Source: Nocardia rhizosphaerihabitans
GTDB taxonomy: Bacteria > Actinomycetota > Actinomycetes > Mycobacteriales > Mycobacteriaceae
Assembly (NCBI RefSeq): GCF_014646295.1
Contig: NZ_BMNE01000003.1
Location: forward strand, 924,952 to 988,951
DNA length: 64,000 bases
Direction: 5' to 3'
Position numbers and translations under genes: made by a program. Positions 8,032-15,044 of the stretch are shown here, one piece after another; the stretch's first letter is position 1; each line of letters begins with the position of its first letter. The notes under the pieces were generated by a model. It was not told where the DNA came from. It searched no databases and was given only the letters and a program-made list of their open reading frames with translations.

Positions 8032-8170
8032 GGCACCAGCGTAGAGCTCAGGCGCCGGTACAAAGGGGCCCTGTCACACCCTGGGACCGAAGGGGCGCTG
8101 CCTGGCGGGAGCGGTCGCCCATAGCGTCCTTGATGCCCACCCGGGCAATGGATATCGGAAGGGAAGCACT

Positions 8171-8863
8171 ATGACCGTCACGCTGATCACCGGAGCCAAC
8201 AAGGGCATCGGCTACGAGACCGCCAGACAACTGATCCACCTCGGTCACACCGTCTACATCGGGGCCCGCGACGTCGAGCGCGGTGAGAAGGCCGCGGCCG
8301 AGCTGGGTGCGCGGTTCGTCCAGCTCGACGTGACCGACGACGCGTCGGTGACGGCGGCGTTGGCGACCATCGGCTCGGTCGAGGGTCGTCTGGACGTGCT
8401 GATTCACAATGCGGGTATCTCCGGCGGCGGGATCGTCGACGGCCCGACGGCTCTGCGTGTGTTCGACACCAACGCTGTCGGCGTCGTCCGGGTCACGGAG
8501 GCGGCACTCCCGCTGCTGCGCACGTCGCAGCATCCTGTCGTCGTCACGGTCTCCAGCAGCGCCGGATCGTTCTGGGCGGTGACCAATCCCGACAGGCCGG
8601 AGTTCGGGCTGCCTGCGACGCTCTACGCGGCGTCCAAGTCGGCCGCGACCATGCTCATGGTGCAGTACGCCAAGGCCGAGCCCGGCATCAAGTTCAATGC
8701 GTTGGAGCCCGGCTTCACCGACACCGACATGACGGCGGCCCTGGGCATGGGAGGTGGGCGGCCTGTCGAGGAAAGCGCCGGAACCGTTGTGCGGCTGGCG
8801 ACGATCGGCGCGGACGGACCCACCGGGACCCTCCAGGACGAGGCCGGCGAACTTCGCTGGTAG
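8171..8863 (+). CDS. SDR-family NAD(P)-dependent oxidoreductase
   Basis: A 230-residue classical short-chain dehydrogenase: TGANKGIGYE cofactor motif at about residues 7-16, the DVTDDASV strand, LDVLIHNAGISGG (NAG motif), catalytic Ser in VVTVSSSAGS, Tyr/Lys in LYAASKSAA, and a PGFTDTDM loop. A GGAAGGGA ribosome site precedes the ATG. It is divergent from the XRE/MmyB regulator, which probably controls it. It closely resembles the SDR at 46559-47284 and is probably a paralogue. Substrate unknown. Confidence 0.9.
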   Translation: MTVTLITGANKGIGYETARQLIHLGHTVYIGARDVERGEKAAAELGARFVQLDVTDDASVTAALATIGSVEGRLDVLIHNAGISGGGIVDGPTALRVFDTNAVGVVRVTEAALPLLRTSQHPVVVTVSSSAGSFWAVTNPDRPEFGLPATLYAASKSAATMLMVQYAKAEPGIKFNALEPGFTDTDMTAALGMGGGRPVEESAGTVVRLATIGADGPTGTLQDEAGELRW

Positions 8864-8937
8864 GCGTCGGCCATCCGATGTCCAGGGATTCCGGCGGGTG
8901 GTTCCGCGACCGCATCGTCGCCTACGCCACGTTCCGC

Positions 8938-9906
8938 TCAGGCAGGCGGCTGTGACCCCTCGTCATCCCGACCGCGCCGGCTTCCGGTGTAGGCGCTCTC
9001 GCGGATCCGGTTGACCACGTTCGGGACCAGGGCCACCTCGGCGGGATGGTTCAGGACCGGGTCGAAGAAGTCGGTGCGGTGCTCACCCGGTTCGGCGCGG
9101 CGCAGATCCAGCTCACCGATGGTCTCGGCGGGACTGCCGAGCCCGTCAGCGGTGAGGGTGTAGCGAATCACCTGGCCGTCGAGGTAGTCACCGACTGCTT
9201 GCAAGGATGCCGTGTTCGGCAGAGCCTCGGCGTCCAGCGGCTCGGCGAACAGCCACGCCGGTGACGCGTCGCCGAACCGGTACGGCAGCAGCGAGCCGAA
9301 ACAGGCGGTGGACCAGCCGCGCGCAGGGGTGAAGACGAATCGGCCGAGGGTGCCGCGACCGGTGGTCGCCAAGGCGAAGTCCCACGGGTGATCGTCGCGG
9401 TCCAGCACCCGAAAGGCCAACCCGAGGACATCGGGCACCCCGACCGGACTACCGAGTCCCTTCGACAGTCGCGCGATCACCGCCCGATCGCCCGCACCGA
9501 ACCACGGCTCGTACTTCTGCGTGGGCCGGAACCGCCCGGCGAGGCGAATTCCCCGCGGATGAAACACCCGTGCGTGGCGCACGCGCGCCGCGGTCTGAAA
9601 GGCCGCGGCGACGACGGCGTTCGGCAGGTCGGTGAGCCCGCGTATTTCGATCAGTGGTGCTGACCTGCGATCATCGCCGTCGACCTTCGCCTGCGCGGCC
9701 GGAGGAGACTGCGCGGCAGCAGGGTCGGGGAACCCGCGTTTGCGGTAGTCGGAGCGGATGTCGGTCTCGGTGTCGTCGTCGGAGAGCGGTTCCGGTTCTC
9801 GCCAGTCCTCGACACGACCCGTACCTCGGAGAGCCCTGTCCAGCTCCTCGGCCAGCTCCTCGTCGTGAGCGGGTCCATGCTTGGTGTTACCTCGTTCGAT
9901 ATCCAA
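8938..9906 (-). CDS. Catalase-like-fold protein with acidic N-terminal extension
   Basis: A 322-residue protein starting at a TTG (9906) behind a strong AGGAGG. Residues 1-85 are acidic, apparently disordered and contain EDWREPEPLSDDDTETD, a motif I associate with small actinomycete proteins. The body (about 90-300) has ARVFHPRGIRLAGRF, ARLSKGLGSPVGVPDVLGLAFRVLD and PWDFALATTGRG, resembling proteins often labelled phosphodiesterase and, more distantly, the heme-pocket strand pattern of catalase-like proteins. I cannot confirm heme binding, and the function is open. Single-gene unit. Confidence 0.6.
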   Translation of the reverse strand: MDIERGNTKHGPAHDEELAEELDRALRGTGRVEDWREPEPLSDDDTETDIRSDYRKRGFPDPAAAQSPPAAQAKVDGDDRRSAPLIEIRGLTDLPNAVVAAAFQTAARVRHARVFHPRGIRLAGRFRPTQKYEPWFGAGDRAVIARLSKGLGSPVGVPDVLGLAFRVLDRDDHPWDFALATTGRGTLGRFVFTPARGWSTACFGSLLPYRFGDASPAWLFAEPLDAEALPNTASLQAVGDYLDGQVIRYTLTADGLGSPAETIGELDLRRAEPGEHRTDFFDPVLNHPAEVALVPNVVNRIRESAYTGSRRGRDDEGSQPPA

Positions 9907-10053
9907 CTCGACCTCCTCTTACGGGTGTCAGCGATGCCACCCGAGCACGGCGACACCATGTCGCGCATACCCGACGCCGCGCTCCCGAATCGGATCGCTG
10001 ACAACCCGGCACACCTCGTAGTGGACTTTCTCCAGGTCGGGCGGTGCAATCTA

Positions 10054-10240
10054 CGGAAATACCGGTCGGAAGCCGCCGATCTCCTGCTCGAGAAGTTCGG
10101 CCAGCCGCAAGACGGTGCGGTCCTCGAACATCGGTCCGATGAGATGCACTCCCACCGGCAGGCCCTCGGGAGAACGGCCGGCGGTGTGGAATTTGTCCTC
10201 AGCGTCGACGCGCTCGTAGGTATGTGCGCCGACAAGCGAC
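10054..10240 (-). pseudogene. Amidase C-terminus joined to a gnd 3'-end fragment
   Basis: Minus-strand residues EGLPVGVHLIGPMFEDRTVL, RLAELLEQEIGGF are the conserved C-terminus of amidase-signature enzymes (10054-10167). Immediately upstream in the same frame lies VGAHTYERVDAEDKFHT, which is the C-terminus of 6-phosphogluconate dehydrogenase (compare the intact gnd at 29123-30568). At nucleotide level 10184-10233 matches 29163-29212 with only about five differences. No start codon or complete domain exists, so this is a recombined relic rather than a gene. Confidence 0.7.
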
Positions 10241-10476
10241 CGAAACGCCGGCCCTCTGGATTCACCCGATTCGGGTGAAGCGCGCGGACTGGAGGCGGTG
10301 CACGATTCGCCCATGGGATCGACTCCAGTTCTGGGCCCGGTGCTGTCGATCGACGCTGAGGTCGCCGCAGCGACGATGGGACGGGTCGGCACGCCGATCA
10401 AGCCGCCGAGCCAGGCTTCGGCGTCATCGAAGTGAGCACGACCCGCTGTCCGACATTCACAGACCAGGAGATTCCA

Positions 10477-11001
10477 GTGAAGCTCGAGAGCAGTGTCTAT
10501 GGGATAGCGTCGATCGCGGCGGTTGTGCTGATGACCGCGGCGTGTAACTCCGACGACACCACATCCACGCCGACAACCACCCCGACCGCCCAGGTCGACA
10601 CTCTGCAGAGCAGCATCGCCGCAACGGCGTCCGCGGCGGTGAGTTCCCTGCGCGAGAACGTGCAGCAAACGGTTCAGGATGCGATCAACACGATCTTGGT
10701 TGCCGCCCCGATCTCCTTCGCCCCGGGCAGTTCCGACCTCGGCACGACCGACACCGTCACCCTCACAGCGGTTGCGGCCGCCTTGCAGGGGAACGACACC
10801 AAGATAGAAATCACGACCTACGCCCAGGATTCGAATGTGGCCACCGCCAAATCTCTGGCCGAAGCCCGCGGTGACAACATCGCGGCCGAGCTCGAGGCCG
10901 ACGGCATCGACAAGTCGCGCCTCACGGTGAAGTCCGATGCGAATCCCTCGGACCCGCAGGTCGATCCCGATCAGGCCAAGATCACGGTCGTCGACGGATA
11001 G
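10477..11001 (+). CDS. OmpA-like domain lipoprotein
   Basis: A 174-residue protein. The GTG at 10477 is chosen for its CAGGAG ribosome site. The N-terminus is a lipoprotein signal (hydrophobic GIASIAAVVLMTAAC, lipid-accepting Cys at about residue 25), followed by a Thr/Pro linker. The C-terminal ~80 residues are an OmpA-like fold: ISFAPGSSDLGTTDTVTLTA, then a strand IEITTYAQ and SLAEARGDNIAAELEADGIDKSRL. OmpA domains bind peptidoglycan, so it probably tethers the envelope. No partner gene adjacent. Confidence 0.8.
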   Translation: MKLESSVYGIASIAAVVLMTAACNSDDTTSTPTTTPTAQVDTLQSSIAATASAAVSSLRENVQQTVQDAINTILVAAPISFAPGSSDLGTTDTVTLTAVAAALQGNDTKIEITTYAQDSNVATAKSLAEARGDNIAAELEADGIDKSRLTVKSDANPSDPQVDPDQAKITVVDG

Positions 11002-11294
11002 GACAGGACGTCACCAACCCAGCGCCCACCCGGATCGCACGCCAAGACGCCAACGCCTCTCGGCGCACCTGCGCAGCCGCAGGCGCGGATGAACTCGGGC
11101 CGAACGGCGCTCGTTCGTGCGCAGGATCTCATTCGGGCCGGATCCGAGTGCGTGGGCTCGGTCACGACTTCGCAATCTTGCGTCCTGATTCGCCCACGCC
11201 CTTGGTGCGCGAGACGTACGGTAATCACCGACCACAGTCGTCGAATCCGGCGGCGGTGGTGATCGGTGTCGGAGTCGAAAGTCGGTGAGTCCTG
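11002..11294. other. Intergenic stretch, no gene seen
   Basis: 293 bp between the lipoprotein gene and the NUDIX gene. All open frames lack recognisable domains and family-like starts. I see no convincing hairpin or operator. Confidence 0.5.
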
Positions 11295-11741
11295 GTGGTA
11301 TCCGAGTTGGAGTTCGAGGAACTGTCGCGTCGAGCTGAAATCGACGGTACCGCACCACGGGTCGGCGTGATCATCGATCGCGGTGGACAGGTCCTACTAC
11401 TCGCACGCCACGACACCGGCCCGATCAAGGCCACGCTGAAGCTTCCCGGTACCACGGTGCTGCCGAGGGAACCCCTCGCCGAGGCGGTCGTCCGGGGCGT
11501 GCACGAGGAAACGGGCCTGGCCGTCACCGGGATTCGGCACCATGTCGGGGATTTCGACTACCTGTCCCCCGACGCCCGCCCGGTCCGCCGCTTGCATTTC
11601 GCTGTGGATGTCGCGGCGACCGAGCCGATCCGGCTCTCCGTCCATGCCCGTTACGTCTGGGCACCACTCGACGGTGATCTGCCGGTGACGTCATCCATCC
11701 GCCGCATCCTCGAGAACTACCGCAATCTCGTGCACCCCTGA
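11295..11741 (+). CDS. NUDIX hydrolase with degenerate NUDIX box
   Basis: A 148-residue protein. The NUDIX region reads LPGTTVLPREPLAEAVVRGVHEETGL at about residues 50-75; the helix EETG is intact but the usual RE pair is RG, and the spacing from the first Gly to Glu is one residue long. Flanking strands GVIIDRGGQVLLLARHD and RLHFAVDV fit the fold. It may hydrolyse nucleoside diphosphate derivatives or be a ligand-binding relative. It is convergent with the last gene of the hydrogenase locus, 14 bp away. Confidence 0.75.
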   Translation: MVSELEFEELSRRAEIDGTAPRVGVIIDRGGQVLLLARHDTGPIKATLKLPGTTVLPREPLAEAVVRGVHEETGLAVTGIRHHVGDFDYLSPDARPVRRLHFAVDVAATEPIRLSVHARYVWAPLDGDLPVTSSIRRILENYRNLVHP

Positions 11742-11755
11742 CATCCCGTATCGGG

Positions 11756-12478
11756 CTAGGGTCGAACGTTTCGCAGGGTGTCGGTCAACCGTCGATTGGT
11801 TACCTGTAGTTGTCGAGCGGTACTGATGGCCAGCGCCCGCGCCTGCCCGGCATCGAGGCGGCCGCACACGCGCCCCCAGTGCACCGCCACCTGGTCGCCG
11901 ACAGTCACCTCGGTCGCGAGGTGCTGGTCGTCCACCTCGGCGCGCTGCAGCGCCGGGGCGGACAACCGCAGCAGCGGACCGTCCAGCACCAACCGCCGAC
12001 AGCGGACCGACGCGGCGCCGCCGTCGCGGGCCACCACGGTGCCCCAGGTGATGCGACAGCTGTCCAGGATACGGATCGGGTGTTCGTCGGCGCCGCGGCC
12101 GAGCAGCCGGGTCCACGGATACACGCCGAAGACGTGGAATCCGTGGTTGGCGGCGGCTTCCTCGGCGAGGTCGGCGTTCAGGTACGACCAGTAGTGCCCG
12201 GCCATCGGACCGATGATCGCGAGCAGTTCGGTGGTGAACGCGTCGGCGTCGAGGTCGGCGCCGATCCCGCCACCGAGCCAATAGGACTCGACGAGGCGAC
12301 GGTCGAGCGGATCGGTGATGCCGGTCAGTCGCGACATGGCCCGCAGGTAGGGCCAGGCCCCGGAGAACTGCCGCGCCAGTGCGCGGATGTCGGCGGATGA
12401 CCCGTTGTGCAACGCCCGCGCATCGGCGGGACCGCAGTAGCCGAGCTGGTTGGGCGCGTAGGCGTAGCGGGCGAACAT
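11756..12478 (-). CDS. DUF6390 family protein, hydrogenase-associated
   Basis: A 240-residue protein from ATG 12478; an AGGAGG lies 22 bases upstream next to in-frame ATC codons, so the true start may be slightly earlier. Motifs FARYAYAPNQLGYCGPADAR, ARQFSGAWPYLRAMS, RRLVESYWLGGG and FHVFGVYPWTRLLG are the conserved blocks of DUF6390. It contains a single conserved-looking Cys in GYCGP. It is the last gene of the minus-strand hydrogenase cluster, 29 bp after hypE. In actinomycetes such proteins travel with hyp genes; a role in maturation is inferred from position only. Confidence 0.7.
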   Translation of the reverse strand: MFARYAYAPNQLGYCGPADARALHNGSSADIRALARQFSGAWPYLRAMSRLTGITDPLDRRLVESYWLGGGIGADLDADAFTTELLAIIGPMAGHYWSYLNADLAEEAAANHGFHVFGVYPWTRLLGRGADEHPIRILDSCRITWGTVVARDGGAASVRCRRLVLDGPLLRLSAPALQRAEVDDQHLATEVTVGDQVAVHWGRVCGRLDAGQARALAISTARQLQVTNRRLTDTLRNVRP

Positions 12479-12507
12479 CTCGGTCCCGTCGATGATCGCG
12501 CCTCCTG

Positions 12508-13581
12508 TCAGCAGATCCGTGGCAGTTGTTCTCCGGCGGGCAGATCCACCACCCGGGTGCCGCCCAGGGCGGTGCGGGCGACCACCATGCCGGGATGGTC
12601 CTCGACGCACACCCCGATGGCTTCGGCTCGGGCACCCAGCGGGTGGGCCCGCATGGCCGCGAGCACTCGGTCGGCGTCGTCGGGGGTGACGAAGGCGATC
12701 AGCTTGCCCTCGTTGGCCACATACATCGGATCGAGCCCGAGCAGCCCACACGCGTCGCGGACCGCGTCGGGCACGGGCAACTTCCGTTCATCCAGTGCCA
12801 CACCGATTTTCGCGACGCCGGCGATCTCGTTGAGCGTCGCCGCGACCCCGCCGCGGGTCGGGTCGCGCAGCACGTGCACGTCGGCGCCGGTGGCCAGCAT
12901 CGCGGCGACCAGGCCGTTGAGCGGCGCCGTGTCACTGCACACGGTGGTGCCGAACTCGAGACCTTCACGGCAGCTCATCACCGCGACGCCGTGCACCCCG
13001 ATGTCACCGCTGACGAGTACGACATCACCGGGACGGGCCCGCTGCGGACGGATGTCGACACCCTCGTCGACGATGCCGATGCCCGCGGTGTTGATAAAGA
13101 TGCCGTCGCCGTGGCCGGAGTCGACCACCTTGGTGTCGCCGGTGACCAGCTTGACGCCCGCCGCGAGGGCGGCGGTGCCGACGGCCTCGGCGACCCGGGC
13201 GATCTCGGCGAGCGCGGTGCCTTCTTCGAGGATGAACGCCGTGGACAGCACCATCGGCCGCGCGCCCGCCATGGCCAGGTCGTTGACGGTGCCGTTGACG
13301 GCCAGGTCCCCGATCGACCCACCCGGGAACGCCAGGGGTTTCACGACGAAGGAGTCGGTCGAGAACGCCAGCCGCACGCCGCCGAGGGTGAGCACCGCCG
13401 AATCACCCATGCCCGCCTCGGCGGCGGAGCCGAACGCGGGCAGGAACAGGTGCTCGATCAGCTCACCCGACATCGCTCCCCCGCCACCGTGACCCATCAC
13501 GATGTTCGGTGAGTCGCGCAGCGGCATGGGGCACACCCAGCTGTCCATGTCGAGCCCGGCCGCCGCGTTGTCCTCACGCAT
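12508..13581 (-). CDS. hypE: [NiFe] hydrogenase maturation protein HypE
   Basis: A 357-residue AIR-synthase-fold protein that dehydrates the carbamoyl group carried on its C-terminal cysteine to a thiocyanate, donor of the CN ligands to iron. The essential C-terminal tetrapeptide PRIC is present (residues 354-357). Other signatures: MGHGGGGAMSGELIEHLFLPAF at the start, ATP-binding LAVNGTVNDLAMAGARP, GDTKVVDSGHGDG and VHVLRDPTRGGVAATLNEIA. The start overlaps the end of hypD by 8 bp. Works with HypF (carbamoylation) and the HypC-HypD scaffold encoded just upstream. Confidence 0.97.
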   Translation of the reverse strand: MREDNAAAGLDMDSWVCPMPLRDSPNIVMGHGGGGAMSGELIEHLFLPAFGSAAEAGMGDSAVLTLGGVRLAFSTDSFVVKPLAFPGGSIGDLAVNGTVNDLAMAGARPMVLSTAFILEEGTALAEIARVAEAVGTAALAAGVKLVTGDTKVVDSGHGDGIFINTAGIGIVDEGVDIRPQRARPGDVVLVSGDIGVHGVAVMSCREGLEFGTTVCSDTAPLNGLVAAMLATGADVHVLRDPTRGGVAATLNEIAGVAKIGVALDERKLPVPDAVRDACGLLGLDPMYVANEGKLIAFVTPDDADRVLAAMRAHPLGARAEAIGVCVEDHPGMVVARTALGGTRVVDLPAGEQLPRIC

Positions 13582-14686
13582 GAGCCACCTCCGCGGGCAG
13601 GTCGAGGCGCCGGTACAGGTAGTAGGCCGCGCAGGCGCCTTCGGAGGAGACCATGGTGGCCCCCAACGGGTTCCGCGGTGTGCACTGCTTGCCGAAAGCG
13701 GCGCATTCGTGCGGCTTGATCAGCCCCTGCAGCACCTCGCCGGAGCGGCAGATCGAGGACTCCGCGGTGTGCAGGTCGGTGACCGCGAACCGGTGCTCGG
13801 CGTCGTAGGCGAGGTAGCGTTCCGAGAGCCGCCAGCCGCTGTTCGGGATCACCCCGATCCCGCGCCAGGCGCGGTCGGTGACCTCGAAGACGTCGGCGAG
13901 CATCGTCTTCGCGGCCGGGTTGCCTTCGGCGCGGACCGCGCGCGGATAGGCGTTCTCGAGTTCGTGCCTGCCGCTCTCGAGCTGGGTCACGGTGCGCCGG
14001 ATGCCTTCCAGGATGTCGAGGGGCTCGAAGCCGGTGACCACCATCGGCACCCCGTACTTGTCGGCCAGCGGCGGATACTCCTCGGTGCCCATCACGCTGC
14101 AGACGTGCCCGGCGGCCAGGAAGCCCTGGACCCGGCAGGTCGGCGATTCCATGATCGCGGCGATGGCGGGCGGGACGAGCACGTGCGAGACCAGCAGCGA
14201 GAAGTTCTCGATGCCCAGCCGTTTGGCCTGATAGACGGTCATCGCGTTGGCCGGTGCGGTGGTCTCGAAGCCGATACCGAAGAACACCACCTGCCGGTCG
14301 GGGTTCTGCCGGGCGATGGTCAGCGCGTCCAGGGGCGAATACACCACCCGCACGTCACCGCCCTCGCTCTTGACCCGGAACAGATCGCGTTCGCTTCCCG
14401 GGACCCGGAGCATGTCGCCGAAGGAACAGAAGATCACCCCGGGCTGCGCGGCGATCTCGAGCGCCTTGTCGATCACCTCGAGCGGGGTGACGCACACGGG
14501 GCAGCCGGGGCCGTGGATCATCTCGATCTCGTTCGGCAGCAGCTGGTCGATGCCGTGGCGGATGATCGAATGAGTCTGTCCGCCACAGACTTCCATGATG
14601 GCCCACCGCTGGGAGGTGGCCGCGCGGATCTGGTCGAGCAAGTTCTTCGCCAGGTCGGGGTTGCTGAATTCGTCGAGATACTTCAT
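13574..14686 (-). CDS. hypD: [NiFe] hydrogenase maturation scaffold HypD
   Basis: A 370-residue Fe-S protein that with HypC assembles the Fe(CN)2CO unit. Visible motifs: CGGQTHSIIRHGID (Cys 34), HGPGCPVCVTP (Cys 62 and 65, iron-binding thiols), FCSFGDMLRVPGS, FGIGFETTAPANAM, GHVCSVMG and a C-terminal cluster region with SSICRSGEVLQGLIKPHECAAFGKQC. ATG 14686 overlaps the hypC stop by four bases; a longer upstream frame is only read-through. Length is normal for the family. Confidence 0.97.
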   Translation of the reverse strand: MKYLDEFSNPDLAKNLLDQIRAATSQRWAIMEVCGGQTHSIIRHGIDQLLPNEIEMIHGPGCPVCVTPLEVIDKALEIAAQPGVIFCSFGDMLRVPGSERDLFRVKSEGGDVRVVYSPLDALTIARQNPDRQVVFFGIGFETTAPANAMTVYQAKRLGIENFSLLVSHVLVPPAIAAIMESPTCRVQGFLAAGHVCSVMGTEEYPPLADKYGVPMVVTGFEPLDILEGIRRTVTQLESGRHELENAYPRAVRAEGNPAAKTMLADVFEVTDRAWRGIGVIPNSGWRLSERYLAYDAEHRFAVTDLHTAESSICRSGEVLQGLIKPHECAAFGKQCTPRNPLGATMVSSEGACAAYYLYRRLDLPAEVAHA

Positions 14687-15027
14687 GACGTCACCTCCGT
14701 GTCGTCGCCGGCGCCGGAGTCGGTCGCTGCCGGTTCTGCCGTGGGATCGGGGAGCCCGGATTGTTTGGCGGCGAGGGCGAACCCGTCGCCGAACTCCTCG
14801 TTGAGCACACCGAGGTGCTCGAATTCGGCCAGTGTGCGCAACGCCGATTCCTCGTCGAGGCGCTGGATGGCGAAGCCCACGTGGACCACCACGTAGTCGC
14901 CGATCGCCGCGTCCGGAATGTATTCCAGGCACACGTCTTTGTGCACGCCGCCGAAGTCGACGACCGACATCATGGTGCCGTCGCGTTCGTGCAAGCTGAG
15001 CACCTTTCCCGGGACTGCCAGGCACAT
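14683..15027 (-). CDS. hypC: HypC-family chaperone (first copy, extended tail)
   Basis: A 114-residue HypC/HupF protein beginning MCLAVPGKVLSLHERDG; the N-terminal Cys2 after Met removal is the iron-ligand thiol. Core strands SVVDFGGVHKDVCLEYIPDA and GDYVVVHVGFAIQRLDEESA are standard. The last ~35 residues (LAAKQSGLPDPTAEPAATDS and onward) are an acidic, low-complexity tail beyond the usual 75-90 residue length. Directly coupled to hypD, its usual partner, by a 4 bp overlap. A second hypC lies upstream of hypF. Confidence 0.95.
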   Translation of the reverse strand: MCLAVPGKVLSLHERDGTMMSVVDFGGVHKDVCLEYIPDAAIGDYVVVHVGFAIQRLDEESALRTLAEFEHLGVLNEEFGDGFALAAKQSGLPDPTAEPAATDSGAGDDTEVTS

Positions 15028-15044
15028 CGCTGCTCTCCTTTCGC

